From a virus, in the IMG/VR virus record IMGVR_UViG_3300046660_000801, positions 1-37,361 of that record: DNA of 37,361 nt. One strand, 5' to 3'. This document shows, one piece after another, positions 8,733-16,745 of the stretch; position 1 is the first letter of the stretch, and each line of letters begins with the position of its first letter. Below the pieces are notes generated by a model. The model saw only the letters and a list, made by a program, of their open reading frames with translations. It had not been told where the DNA came from and did not search any database. Made by a program: the position numbers and the translations under genes.

Positions 8733-9664
8733 GACTCTCGGACCTCGTCGAGCACGATGAGCGGGCCGCGCACCAGGCGGGACTCCGAGTCTTCGTCGGC
8801 CGCGACGATCTCCCAATCCAAGTTATCTGAGCGGAAGTGCACAGGCAAGAGAAACCGGCCCTCCCAGGTCAGCGCCTCGTCCGGCTGCGGGTACTTGCGG
8901 CCCTCGCCCGTGTTGGAGATGGTTTTGCCCAGCGTGTTCGTCGCGATGGTGTAGACCGCGCCGGCGATGTTCGTGATCTGGTGGCTCTGGTTGTTGAGCA
9001 GCGCCGCATCAGCGCCGCCCACGCCCTGCAGCCAGAGCCGGCCGGTACCGGTCACGAAGCCGGCGATGGCCGAGGATAGGGTGACCTGCGTCGTCGCACC
9101 GACCGCGATCGCGCTCACCGCCCGGGTGGCGTCCGGCACGAACGTCACCAGCACCGGGCCAGCGCTCAGCGCAGCATTGCCGGGCGCGGCGCCGATGGTG
9201 ATCGGCGTCCCGCCCCGCCACATCGGCGGCACACCGACGGGGCGGCTGATGTCGCGGAAGCTCTCGCGGGTGGTTCCCTCAAGCACATGCCGTCGCTGCA
9301 GCACGTAGACGGGGCATCCATTGCCAAAGCCTGCATCGCCGAACTGGACGCCCAGCATGTAGCCCTGCATCGAACTGGCGCTGCCATCGACGAAGGCGTC
9401 CTTGGGGTCTTCCATGAGAAAGCCGTAGGCGCCGGCGTCGGTGATCTCGTAGATCGACTCGGCCACCCGCCACAAGCGCGCTTCCATGGGTGCAATACCA
9501 ATCTGAAAGAACCGCATCGTGACGGCACGAATGACGGTGACGCTGTCGAAGCCGCCCTGGTTGCGGCCGCGCACGTTGACACGGGTCTGGCCTCCGGTCA
9601 CGCCGGCCTCGACGATCTCCTGCGGGAGCATGACGTCGTCGAAGATTTCGATGGAGCTGCTCAT
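8729..9664 (-). CDS. DUF2460-family distal tail protein
   Basis: A 311-residue protein. Its N-terminus (FDDVMLPQEIVEAGVTGGQTR, with NQGGFDSVTVI soon after) matches the DUF2460 family, the GTA and siphophage distal tail-like component that joins the tail tube to the baseplate hub. An inserted beta-rich domain (about 160-250, with repeated A-V-T-L strands) interrupts the family core. The C-terminus ends with typical FLLPVHFRSDNLDWEI. The start is just downstream of the tape measure, and the stop overlaps the DUF2163 gene. The order tape measure, DUF2460, DUF2163, NlpC, tip supports the call. Confidence 0.82.
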   Translation of the reverse strand: MSSSIEIFDDVMLPQEIVEAGVTGGQTRVNVRGRNQGGFDSVTVIRAVTMRFFQIGIAPMEARLWRVAESIYEITDAGAYGFLMEDPKDAFVDGSASSMQGYMLGVQFGDAGFGNGCPVYVLQRRHVLEGTTRESFRDISRPVGVPPMWRGGTPITIGAAPGNAALSAGPVLVTFVPDATRAVSAIAVGATTQVTLSSAIAGFVTGTGRLWLQGVGGADAALLNNQSHQITNIAGAVYTIATNTLGKTISNTGEGRKYPQPDEALTWEGRFLLPVHFRSDNLDWEIVAADEDSESRLVRGPLIVLDEVRES

Positions 9665-12027
9665 CGGTTCCTCTGCGCACGGTTGATTGCAGCGGCGGCG
9701 TCCTGCGCGGCCTGGTCGGTCGTGCGCCGGTTCGTGGTGGCCGGGAACGACTGGTTGATCACCAGGCTCATGCCGCCGTAGCCCGGCTTGTTCTGCGCCG
9801 CGGGCACGATCCGCTCGCCCTTGTGGATCTTGGCGATCATGTCCTCGGGGACGTAGTCGGTGCCGGTGTCATAGCTCGCCAGGCCGGCGATCAGCGAATC
9901 GAGCCCCGCCTGGTCGGCTGCGCTGTAGCCGCCCCCGCCGCCACCGAAGAGGCCGCCGAGCAGATCGCCGACACCGCCGCTGCCGGATGCGCCGCCCAGG
10001 CTTGCCGCGGCCGCCGATGCTGCCGATGCGAGGGTGCCCAGTGCGGTCGTCGTCGTGGCGCTGCTGGCAGTGAGCGCCGAGGAGAACGCCGCGGCCGATG
10101 CACCGGCGCCCGTACCGAACGCATCGTTCGAAGCGAGCAGCGCACTCAGGCTGTCGGTGCCTTTCTTCTTCTTTTTCCCCAAGCCGAGGAGGTCGCCCAC
10201 CTGGCCCAGAGCCCCGCCAAGCAGCCCCTCGCCTTCGCCGCCCTCGACCAGGCCGCCGAACAGCTTGCGCGACAGGTCCGCGGCCGCGGCTTCCGCGATC
10301 ATTCGCGTGATGAGTTTCTTGAAACCGTCGCCGACGTTCTTGAAGTTGCCCTCCATGGCGTCGACCAGTGAGGAGCCGATGCTGTCCTGGATGTTCTCGG
10401 CCGCTTTTTTCGCGAAGTCATCCTGCTCGTTGGCGGCCTCCTTCGCGCGCTTCTGCGCTTCGTCGAAGGCGTCGGTCGAGCGCTGCACGGCGCGGCCCAG
10501 CGTGTCGGCATTGATGACGCCCGCTTTGTAGAGGGCGTTGAGCCGCTCCAGCTCCGCGTTGTAGCTTTCCAGGGGGGACCTGGTCTCTTCGAAGACTCGG
10601 CGGCCTTGATCCTGCAGCTCGAAGAATCGCTTCTGCGCCTCCTCGCGCTCCTCTTCCCTCTTCTTCTCGGCTTCGCCCTGCTCTTTGAGGGCGTCGATCG
10701 CGGCGGCCCGCAGCAGGATCTCCTGCTTCATCGACTCGGTGACCACCCCGCCCGCGGCGCGAATGCGCCGGATCTCGTTCAGCGCCTCTTCGACACGGCT
10801 CAGCTCGGCGACCTTCTCGGCCTGCTTCTCCAGCGATTCGAGATACCGCTTGGCTTCGGCTTCCGCATCCTTCGCCTTTTCCTTCGTGCCCTTGCCGCCA
10901 CTCCCACCACCGGTGGGCGCATCAGGCCTGTTATCGGGGATCACGGGGGTGAATCCACGATCTTCCTTCCGCTTGTTGGCGATGTCACCCAACGGGTCAG
11001 CCGCGTTGGCCAGCCCCTTGAGCTCTTCGCTGGCTGCCGCCGCTTTTTTCTGAAGGCTTTCGATCTGCCCGCGATACGTCGCCATCCGCCGCTGGGCCAT
11101 CTCGTTGCCGGGCTCACGCTGCAGCTGAAGTTCCACGCCCCCCATCAGGCCCTGGACGCGGCGCATCTCTGCTGTGGCGGCGTTCGCGCGGCTCTGAGCC
11201 TTCCCAATGTCATCGAGGCCCAATGTGCGTGCCACGCCGCCGCCCATCGTGACCAGCACCGCATTCAGGAGGCCGCCCTCCTTTTTCGCCTGGATCATCT
11301 GATTCGTGATCGAGACGAGGGCCTTCAACAACGGGCCCGTCATTGCCAGCGCCGCCGCCTCGGACGAGATTCGGAGCTTCGTCAGGTTGTCGTTGAAGCT
11401 CGCGGCGTCCTTGGCGAGATCGCCGCCATAGATGGCGCCTAGCGCAATGGCTTCGTTCTTGAGCCGCTCGATGCCTTCCTTGCCCTGGTTGAGCAGCGGG
11501 ATCATCTCGGCGCCACTCTTGCCGAACAGCTGCTGGGCCAAGGCCGCTTTGGCGGCGCCATCCTTGTACGACGCAAACTTGTCGGCCAGGTCTCCCAACA
11601 CTTCATCGCTGCTGCGCATGGTGCCGTCGGCATTCTTCACTTCGACACCGAGGGACTTGAAGGTCTCGACCGCTTCCTTGTTACCGCCGGCGACCTCGGC
11701 CATCTGCTTGCTCAAGCGCTGCACACCGGTTGCAAGCGCCTCAAGCGGGGTCCCGACCGCCTCTCCAGCGAACCGCAGCTCACTCAGCTTCTCGACTGTG
11801 ATACCACTCTTCTCGGAGAGATCATCCAGGCGATCCAGCAGATCGATGCCACCTTTGGCCTGCGATACCGCGAGAGCCCCCGCAATCACGCCACCCAGCG
11901 CCGCGAATCGGCCCTGCATGGCAGTCGCGCTCGTCTTCAGGCTGTCGATATTCCGGCCGACACTTGCGAATGCGGCCTTGGTCTTGTCGGTTGCCGCAAG
12001 CAGGATCTCTGCGCGATTCAGTGCCAT
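9661..12027 (-). CDS. Tail tape measure protein
   Basis: A 788-residue protein that sets tail length and is ejected into the host during infection. The first 300 residues have the tape-measure pattern (ATDKTKAAFASVGRNIDSLK, then FGKSGAEMIPLLNQG). A long charged coiled coil occupies about residues 370-560. The C-terminal part is glycine-rich with short hydrophobic stretches and includes the usual IHKGERIVPAAQN tail motif. At about 2.4 kb it predicts a tail near 120 nm by the usual 0.15 nm per residue rule. It starts two bases after the stop of the frameshifted chaperone, the standard position. Confidence 0.9.
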   Translation of the reverse strand: MALNRAEILLAATDKTKAAFASVGRNIDSLKTSATAMQGRFAALGGVIAGALAVSQAKGGIDLLDRLDDLSEKSGITVEKLSELRFAGEAVGTPLEALATGVQRLSKQMAEVAGGNKEAVETFKSLGVEVKNADGTMRSSDEVLGDLADKFASYKDGAAKAALAQQLFGKSGAEMIPLLNQGKEGIERLKNEAIALGAIYGGDLAKDAASFNDNLTKLRISSEAAALAMTGPLLKALVSITNQMIQAKKEGGLLNAVLVTMGGGVARTLGLDDIGKAQSRANAATAEMRRVQGLMGGVELQLQREPGNEMAQRRMATYRGQIESLQKKAAAASEELKGLANAADPLGDIANKRKEDRGFTPVIPDNRPDAPTGGGSGGKGTKEKAKDAEAEAKRYLESLEKQAEKVAELSRVEEALNEIRRIRAAGGVVTESMKQEILLRAAAIDALKEQGEAEKKREEEREEAQKRFFELQDQGRRVFEETRSPLESYNAELERLNALYKAGVINADTLGRAVQRSTDAFDEAQKRAKEAANEQDDFAKKAAENIQDSIGSSLVDAMEGNFKNVGDGFKKLITRMIAEAAAADLSRKLFGGLVEGGEGEGLLGGALGQVGDLLGLGKKKKKGTDSLSALLASNDAFGTGAGASAAAFSSALTASSATTTTALGTLASAASAAAASLGGASGSGGVGDLLGGLFGGGGGGYSAADQAGLDSLIAGLASYDTGTDYVPEDMIAKIHKGERIVPAAQNKPGYGGMSLVINQSFPATTNRRTTDQAAQDAAAAINRAQRNR

Positions 12028-12028
12028 G

Positions 12029-12741
12029 CTACTTGCGCCTCTTGAAGGTCAGCGCACGCATGCGCTGCGCCGCGGTCTGGCCGGTCGTTGCGGGGGCCAC
12101 GGCTGACGCCCATGGATCCTTGGGCAGAAAATCGGCGGCGAGCCATGGCTTCTTGTCGCGCTTCGTCGACGGCCCCTGGTAGGCAGCCGCCAGCAGTTGC
12201 GCGTGTCGCAGCCGGCCTGCGCCGCGGTGCAGCTGCTCGCGTCTGATGTAGACCTTCCATTCCTCGAACTCCCGGGCGCTGAGGCGCCAGCCCAATTCAT
12301 CAACGGTGCAGTGCAGCCGGTCCGCTAGCTCGAAGGCAAATCGACGGTCCGGCTGCTCAATGAGTTTTTTTCGACGTCACCCATGTCCTGGCCGGACAGG
12401 CGCATCGCGGTGTTGAAGAGGACATAGGCTTCGTCCCGATTGGCCGAGCCGAAGGCGTCCCACTCGGCCAGCGAGAACAGTCGATTGCCTTCGCCATCGA
12501 CGACACACACTTCGAGCACACGCGGGATCACCAGAGAACCGGCGCGCACGCGCGCCGAATCTTCCGTCTCCCCCTGCAATGGCTTGCGTGCCGCTGCGTT
12601 GGCGCCGTCATTCGCCAGGCGCTCGCTCAGGAGCATCCCCCGGACGACGACTGCGCCACCCAGGCTGGGAACAGGCACCTCCTCGCGCAGGAGGGTCGGC
12701 AGCTTCCCTGCGGCTTCGATCTGACTTCTATCGAGGGTCAT
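12029..12741 (-). CDS. Tail assembly chaperone GT fusion made by -1 frameshift
   Basis: The 12325-12741 frame can be extended by a -1 slip at the A-AAA-AAC heptamer (12370 to 12364) into a second open frame ending at 12029, just before the tape measure. The fused product would be 237 residues. The extension reads LADRLHCTVDELGWRLSAREF and on, which is the DUF4035/T-domain signature of tail chaperones; a TTG inside it (12295) opens a lone frame but has no ribosome site. In lambda, gpG and gpGT are made in a fixed ratio by the same trick and coat the tape measure before tube assembly. Slippery site, frame and family match all agree; actual frameshifting is inferred. Confidence 0.82.
12325..12741 (-). 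CDS. Tail assembly chaperone, G-like short product
   Basis: A 138-residue protein between the tail tube and tape measure genes, the position of lambda gpG. It begins MTLDRSQIEAAGKLPTLLRE. A central segment (LEVCVVDGEGNRLFSLAEWDAF) is typical of siphophage tail chaperones. The last 15 residues, after GDVEK, follow an A-AAA-AAC slippery sequence and are translated only when ribosomes do not slip. Its start abuts the tail tube gene. It would bind the tape measure protein and be lost at tail completion. Confidence 0.8.
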   Translation of the reverse strand: MTLDRSQIEAAGKLPTLLREEVPVPSLGGAVVVRGMLLSERLANDGANAAARKPLQGETEDSARVRAGSLVIPRVLEVCVVDGEGNRLFSLAEWDAFGSANRDEAYVLFNTAMRLSGQDMGDVEKNSLSSRTVDLPSS

Positions 12742-12742
12742 C

Positions 12743-13384
12743 TCAGACGGCGTAGTCTTGGAACAGGCCGCGTGCGTTGATGGTCACGGGCGTGGTGACC
12801 GCCGCGCCGGCCGAGCCGGTCGGCACCAGGGAGGCGCTGGGCACGCCGGCGAACAGGCCGAGCGAACCATCCGCGAAGACGAAGCGCACAGCGCGCACGC
12901 TGCGGGTGCGCGAGGCAGCCTTCAGCGCGATCAGCGCCGGATCGGAGGGGACCCACAGCGAACCAAACTCGAAGTTCAGCGGCGATTCATTGCCAGGCAG
13001 GTTGTAGCCGCGGCGGCGGTGGATGGTCTGGATGAGGACCGGCTCGGCTTCACCACCCGTCGCGCTCACCTCGGTGAACGTGGCGGCGGTCGCGCCAAAG
13101 GTGATCTCTTCGGCAGTGCCCGAATCGAAGTCGCCGAACTCGGTCGAATCGATGCCTTCAAGGCTGAAGGCATCCGTGGTCGCGCCCGACACCCGAACCA
13201 CCGCATAGTCCAGGTCGAGCATCCCCGCGATTTTCAGCAAGAGGATGTCGCCATTCGAATAGCCGTGCGCGGCGGAGCTGGCCACAGCGGGGCTGGCCTT
13301 GGTGATAGCCGTGATGGTCTTCGGCGCAGCGAGCGCCGTCTGCACGTCCACAGCGACATCGGACCAGAGTTGAATATCAGACAT
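12743..13384 (-). CDS. Major tail tube protein
   Basis: A 213-residue protein upstream of the chaperones and downstream of the tail terminator, the standard place of the tail tube subunit. The sequence is beta-rich, with SGATTDAFSLEGIDSTEFG and IHRRRGYNLPGNESPLNFEFGS, patterns shared by lambda gpV-like and related phage tube proteins. A 28-residue Gly/Ala/Ser/Val-rich segment near the C-terminus may be a surface-exposed loop. Hexamer rings of this protein would form the tube. Confidence 0.75.
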   Translation of the reverse strand: MSDIQLWSDVAVDVQTALAAPKTITAITKASPAVASSAAHGYSNGDILLLKIAGMLDLDYAVVRVSGATTDAFSLEGIDSTEFGDFDSGTAEEITFGATAATFTEVSATGGEAEPVLIQTIHRRRGYNLPGNESPLNFEFGSLWVPSDPALIALKAASRTRSVRAVRFVFADGSLGLFAGVPSASLVPTGSAGAAVTTPVTINARGLFQDYAV

Positions 13385-13396
13385 GGGGATCTCCGT

Positions 13397-13840
13397 TCAA
13401 GAAGCGGTTTCCGGCGCACCGCGCCGGGTGAAATAGGTGATGCGCCAGAGTTGCTCGCGCGCGGCGGTGGTGGTCTCGCCATCCCCGTCGATCACGATCC
13501 GGCTGGCGGAGATACGAGTGCGTCCTGCCTTGGGCACCGCGAATGACGGCACCCCCAGCACGCGCTCGACTTGGGCGCCAAGTTCGCGGGCGCCGGAGGC
13601 ATAGGTTTCGCTGTGCGCGACCGCGCATTGCACGACGACGGAGAACACGCGCTGCTCCAGACCGCTGACGGTGGCGGGCTCGATGACCTCGCCCTCTGGC
13701 GACTCTTGCACCAGGAGCGCAGGGAGTTCGCTGAGCTGCAGGCGGTCGGGCCGATCGAGGAACACGCGAGTGCCGGCATCGGTAGCGCCGATCAGCGCAT
13801 CGCGCACGCCTTCGAGGATGGTTTGCTGCGAGTTCGCCAC
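13397..13840 (-). CDS. Tail terminator / minor tail protein U-like
   Basis: A 147-residue protein beginning with a helix (QQTILEGVRDALIGATDAG). A domain of alternating strands follows, with RVFLDRPDRL, LPALLVQESPEGE and FSVVVQCAV. This is the pattern of lambda gpU and related tail terminators, which cap the tail tube and bind the head connector. It lies directly before the tube gene in transcription order. Position plus fold-like pattern supports the call; no single diagnostic motif exists. Confidence 0.7.
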   Translation of the reverse strand: MANSQQTILEGVRDALIGATDAGTRVFLDRPDRLQLSELPALLVQESPEGEVIEPATVSGLEQRVFSVVVQCAVAHSETYASGARELGAQVERVLGVPSFAVPKAGRTRISASRIVIDGDGETTTAAREQLWRITYFTRRGAPETAS

Positions 13841-13841
13841 G

Positions 13842-14144
13842 TCAGGCCTTGCGCAGTTGCACGGTGACCCAGCCCGAGCGATCCGGCTCCAAGCCGCCGG
13901 TCACGACGTAGCTCACGCCGTCAATCAGCAGCACATCGCTGTAGGCAAGTGCAGGCGCGCGAGCAATGTCGAACGAAGCCTCGGGACCCGTGCTCTCTGC
14001 ATAGCCGTCGACCAGCTGCACCGGCACACGGTCGAACACCACCCCGAATTCCTCGCCACCATCGAAGGTGGCAAGGGCATTCGAGAGGCGCGCGCCCACG
14101 GCCGCATTGACGCGGGCTTCGAGGGCGGCGAAAGGTGCTGGCAT
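13842..14144 (-). CDS. Head-tail joining protein, FII-like
   Basis: A 100-residue protein starting MPAPFAALEARVNAAVGARLSN. It has strands VVFDRVPV, DVLLIDGVSYVVTGGLEPDRSGWVTVQL at the end. The ending, a beta hairpin with GGLEPDRSGWV, fits the lambda gpFII head-tail attachment family. FII proteins bind the connector after DNA packaging and provide the tail docking site. It overlaps no gene but is one base from the next coding start (13840), typical of a tight late operon. Confidence 0.68.
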   Translation of the reverse strand: MPAPFAALEARVNAAVGARLSNALATFDGGEEFGVVFDRVPVQLVDGYAESTGPEASFDIARAPALAYSDVLLIDGVSYVVTGGLEPDRSGWVTVQLRKA

Positions 14145-14170
14145 GGCTGAGGATCCGGGCGGTCCGCCGA

Positions 14171-14530
14171 TCAGGTCAGCGTGCCGGGCACGCCGGTGAA
14201 CTTGACCGCAATGGAGGTGACGCCGTTGCCAGCCGCCTCGAAGGCGACAGAAGCAGCACCGGTCACGTCGCCAGCGGCGGGCGTGGCGAGGTTGTCATCG
14301 AACGCAGCAGCGGAGGCGTCCCAGGTGAGGGATTCGCCCGCGCCAATCACGGCTGCCGAGACCTTTGGCACGGTGAAAACGCCGTCGATGGAAGCGAGGC
14401 CAGCGGCGCCATTGGCGACATCATTGACGGCCACGCCCAGGATGTTGCCGATGCGGACCACCTGGCCCGAGACGATCGTGGCGCCGGCAGTGAACGGGAT
14501 GACCCGGCCGGATTGAACTGTGTTCTGCAT
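14171..14530 (-). CDS. DUF2190-type capsid decoration or cement protein
   Basis: A 119-residue protein starting MQNTVQSGRVIPFTAGATI at the ATG at 14530, with AAGGAA just upstream. The pattern SGQVVRIGNILGVAVNDVANGAAG, with a C-terminal VAFEAAGNGVTSIAVKF, matches DUF2190, a small beta-barrel protein often placed right after the major capsid gene. These trimeric proteins bind capsid surfaces and stabilise heads, like lambda gpD. An upstream in-frame start at 14578 adds a weak, unconserved leader and was rejected. Confidence 0.78.
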   Translation of the reverse strand: MQNTVQSGRVIPFTAGATIVSGQVVRIGNILGVAVNDVANGAAGLASIDGVFTVPKVSAAVIGAGESLTWDASAAAFDDNLATPAAGDVTGAASVAFEAAGNGVTSIAVKFTGVPGTLT

Positions 14531-14596
14531 GTTGGTTCCTTGAAGTTGGAAGGGTGCGGTAGCGAGGCGCGGGCACATGGCCCGCGCTTACTGCGT

Positions 14597-16717
14597 TCAG
14601 GCGCCGTTGGCCTTGTAGAGACCGCGGTAGTCCACCGCCTTGGCAGCGAAATCGAGGCGGCACTTGTAGGAGACCCCGTCGACCTCGAAGCCCATCTCGG
14701 ACTCGATCACCGGGCCTTCGGCCCCGTCGAGATAGGCGTACTCGACCGTGTCGATCTGCGAGTTCGCAGCGGCCAGATACCAACCCGTGGCACTGGTGCC
14801 ATCGAGCAACGGCTCGACCACCGGCTCCAGGGCCGTACGGCCGCCGGTGCGGAATTCGTTGATCTCGGCCTTGGTGGCCGGCACGTAGTTGCTGCTGGTC
14901 AGCTGGTAGGCCGTTTGCTCCAGCGCTGCGGGCACGATCAGGTACGACGGAGCGATATTCAGCTCTTCGTTCTGCAGGCCCTTCTGCACGCGCATGGCCG
15001 TGCGACCGGTGGCAAGCGCGCTGAACTGGAGCGCCGAGCCGGCGCCCGTGCCGAGGTTCGCATGGGTCGCGTGGAACAGCGCGACACCATCCGACAGCGC
15101 GGCGTTGGCCGTGAGCTGCGAATAGACGGTGCGGTTCTCCAGGCGGCGAGCCGAGGCACCGAAGGCGCTGACCAGGCGGTCGAAGCCGCGCAGATCGTCG
15201 TTGATGATGGCTTGGCGGGTCAGCGCGACGATGCGGCCGTAGGTGACGACGGCATAGGTCTCGGCGCCGTCCTGCATCGTGCCATAGGTGAACTCGCCAT
15301 GCTCGTTCGTACGCAGCAGCTCGGGCGCGCCGGAAAGCTGCACCACGCTGATGTTCTTGAAGTCGGGCGCGTTCGGTGCGCGGCGGGCCCACACGCCATA
15401 GGTGCCGGGGTTTTCGTCGTAGGCATTGCGCAGGCGCTTGTTGGCGACATTGGCGAACAGCGACGGAAAATCCGACGTTGTGTTGTAGCCGGGCGCGCGG
15501 AAGGTGAGCATGCGCGTGGCGAGCGCCAAGCGGTCCATGCCGCGCGTGCTGACATGGTTGGCTTCGAGGAACTCACGGCCCATTTCCAGCAGCGACATGC
15601 CGCGGAACTGACGGCCGTTGTCGTCGAGCTGCGTGCGCGCGGCGACGCGGTGCATGATGGCCTGCTCGAGGCCGGCCATGCGAGTAGCCATCTCGTCGCG
15701 CACGGTTTCGACGCGCACATTGCGGTGGCCACCGGCGGCGGCATCGCGCACGGCGAGCTCCTCCAGCACAGCCGAGCGCGCTTGCTCGACCGTCTGGCCT
15801 CCGCGAATCAGTCCAGTGGCGAGGTGTGCGACGTTGTGACGGACGCACAGTTCGCTGATGTCGCTGGCGCGCTGGGCAGCGGCTTGCGTCGCTGCATCGA
15901 CAGCGTTGGGCTGCGACACGGCCGGGGCCGCTGCTGCGGCTGGCGCTGCGCGCTGTTCTTCGGTCGACGCGGCGGCGCCGCCGGCGGCGGAGGCTTGGGG
16001 CATGGGAGTTTCCTTGGGAGTTGAAAGTGCGGCGGAGGCGCCCACCGTGGGCGTTGCGGGTTGGCTGCGAACTTCGAGAAATTCGCAGGGGAAAGTGCGG
16101 GTGGCGACGTCGCCGGCTTGGGTCTGGGCGCGATCACCGCGCACCTGGCAATCCATGTCGGCCGGAATCGGAACGAGAGAGACTTCGTACGGCTCCCAAT
16201 CGATAATTCGGTAGACCCATTCGCCACCCTCTTCTTCGGGGGCGACCATCTCGACGCGGTGGCGGACATAGCCCACCGACACGTTGCGAACGATGCGGTC
16301 GGCGACGTCCTGCACGTAACCAGCAACAGACTCGCGGCGCGAGAAGGTCACGTCGCAAAGGCCTTCGCCACCCTCGATGGACGGGTTCTCGACAACGCCG
16401 AGTTGCGCCTCGAGGTCCCAGGAGTTGTGCGTATTGAGGAGCGGTGCGCCGCGGCTCAGCCGGTCGAGGCGAATGGAGCCTTCTTCGACGACCAGCTGCT
16501 CCATGTAGCTGCGATCGCGGTACCAGTCGTAGCGGCGGACCGCCGCGCCGGCCGCGAACACAAGCTGCGCCGTAGCGAGCGGAGCGCTTGTGTCAGCGCC
16601 CTCTTCCGATGCGCGGGTGAAGCCGCGCAACTCCATGGAGCGGCCGGCGAGCGGCAGTTCATCGCGGCGGGTGGTGGGTTGGGCTGCTTGGGGCATGGCC
16701 GCAACTTTGCGCGGCAT
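14597..16717 (-). CDS. Prohead protease fused to major capsid protein
   Basis: A 706-residue fusion. Residues about 20-215 form an S78-like prohead protease; the His is in LLNTHNSWD (His97) and the Ser in VRNVSVGYVRH (Ser147), with an acidic third residue probable. An Ala/Pro/Gln-rich linker (220-285) looks like a scaffolding segment. Residues about 290-706 form the HK97-type major capsid protein (GRIVALTRQAIINDDL, LIVPAALEQTAYQLT). A second ATG at 16003 (Met239) has an AAGGAA site eight bases upstream, so a shorter scaffold-capsid product is likely, as with lambda C and Nu3. The protease would remove scaffold and mature the shell. The frame could begin at either of two Met codons (16717 or 16696); I kept the longer. 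Confidence 0.85.
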   Translation of the reverse strand: MPRKVAAMPQAAQPTTRRDELPLAGRSMELRGFTRASEEGADTSAPLATAQLVFAAGAAVRRYDWYRDRSYMEQLVVEEGSIRLDRLSRGAPLLNTHNSWDLEAQLGVVENPSIEGGEGLCDVTFSRRESVAGYVQDVADRIVRNVSVGYVRHRVEMVAPEEEGGEWVYRIIDWEPYEVSLVPIPADMDCQVRGDRAQTQAGDVATRTFPCEFLEVRSQPATPTVGASAALSTPKETPMPQASAAGGAAASTEEQRAAPAAAAAPAVSQPNAVDAATQAAAQRASDISELCVRHNVAHLATGLIRGGQTVEQARSAVLEELAVRDAAAGGHRNVRVETVRDEMATRMAGLEQAIMHRVAARTQLDDNGRQFRGMSLLEMGREFLEANHVSTRGMDRLALATRMLTFRAPGYNTTSDFPSLFANVANKRLRNAYDENPGTYGVWARRAPNAPDFKNISVVQLSGAPELLRTNEHGEFTYGTMQDGAETYAVVTYGRIVALTRQAIINDDLRGFDRLVSAFGASARRLENRTVYSQLTANAALSDGVALFHATHANLGTGAGSALQFSALATGRTAMRVQKGLQNEELNIAPSYLIVPAALEQTAYQLTSSNYVPATKAEINEFRTGGRTALEPVVEPLLDGTSATGWYLAAANSQIDTVEYAYLDGAEGPVIESEMGFEVDGVSYKCRLDFAAKAVDYRGLYKANGA

Positions 16718-16720
16718 GCT

Positions 16721-16745
16721 GTCTCAAGTTCAGGAAAACTGAGAC
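16721..16745. repeat. 25-bp dyad with GTCTCA and TGAGAC arms, copy 1
   Basis: An imperfect inverted repeat lies between the portal stop and the capsid fusion start: GTCTCA, 13 bases, TGAGAC. A second 25-bp copy occurs at 18507-18531. The two share both arms and a central GGAAA. It could be a DNA operator or an RNA hairpin in the late transcript. Confidence 0.5.

Noticed and set aside
14135-16024. Long plus-strand frame of 629 residues opposite the capsid gene
   Set aside because: Antisense shadow of the capsid and protease coding sequence.
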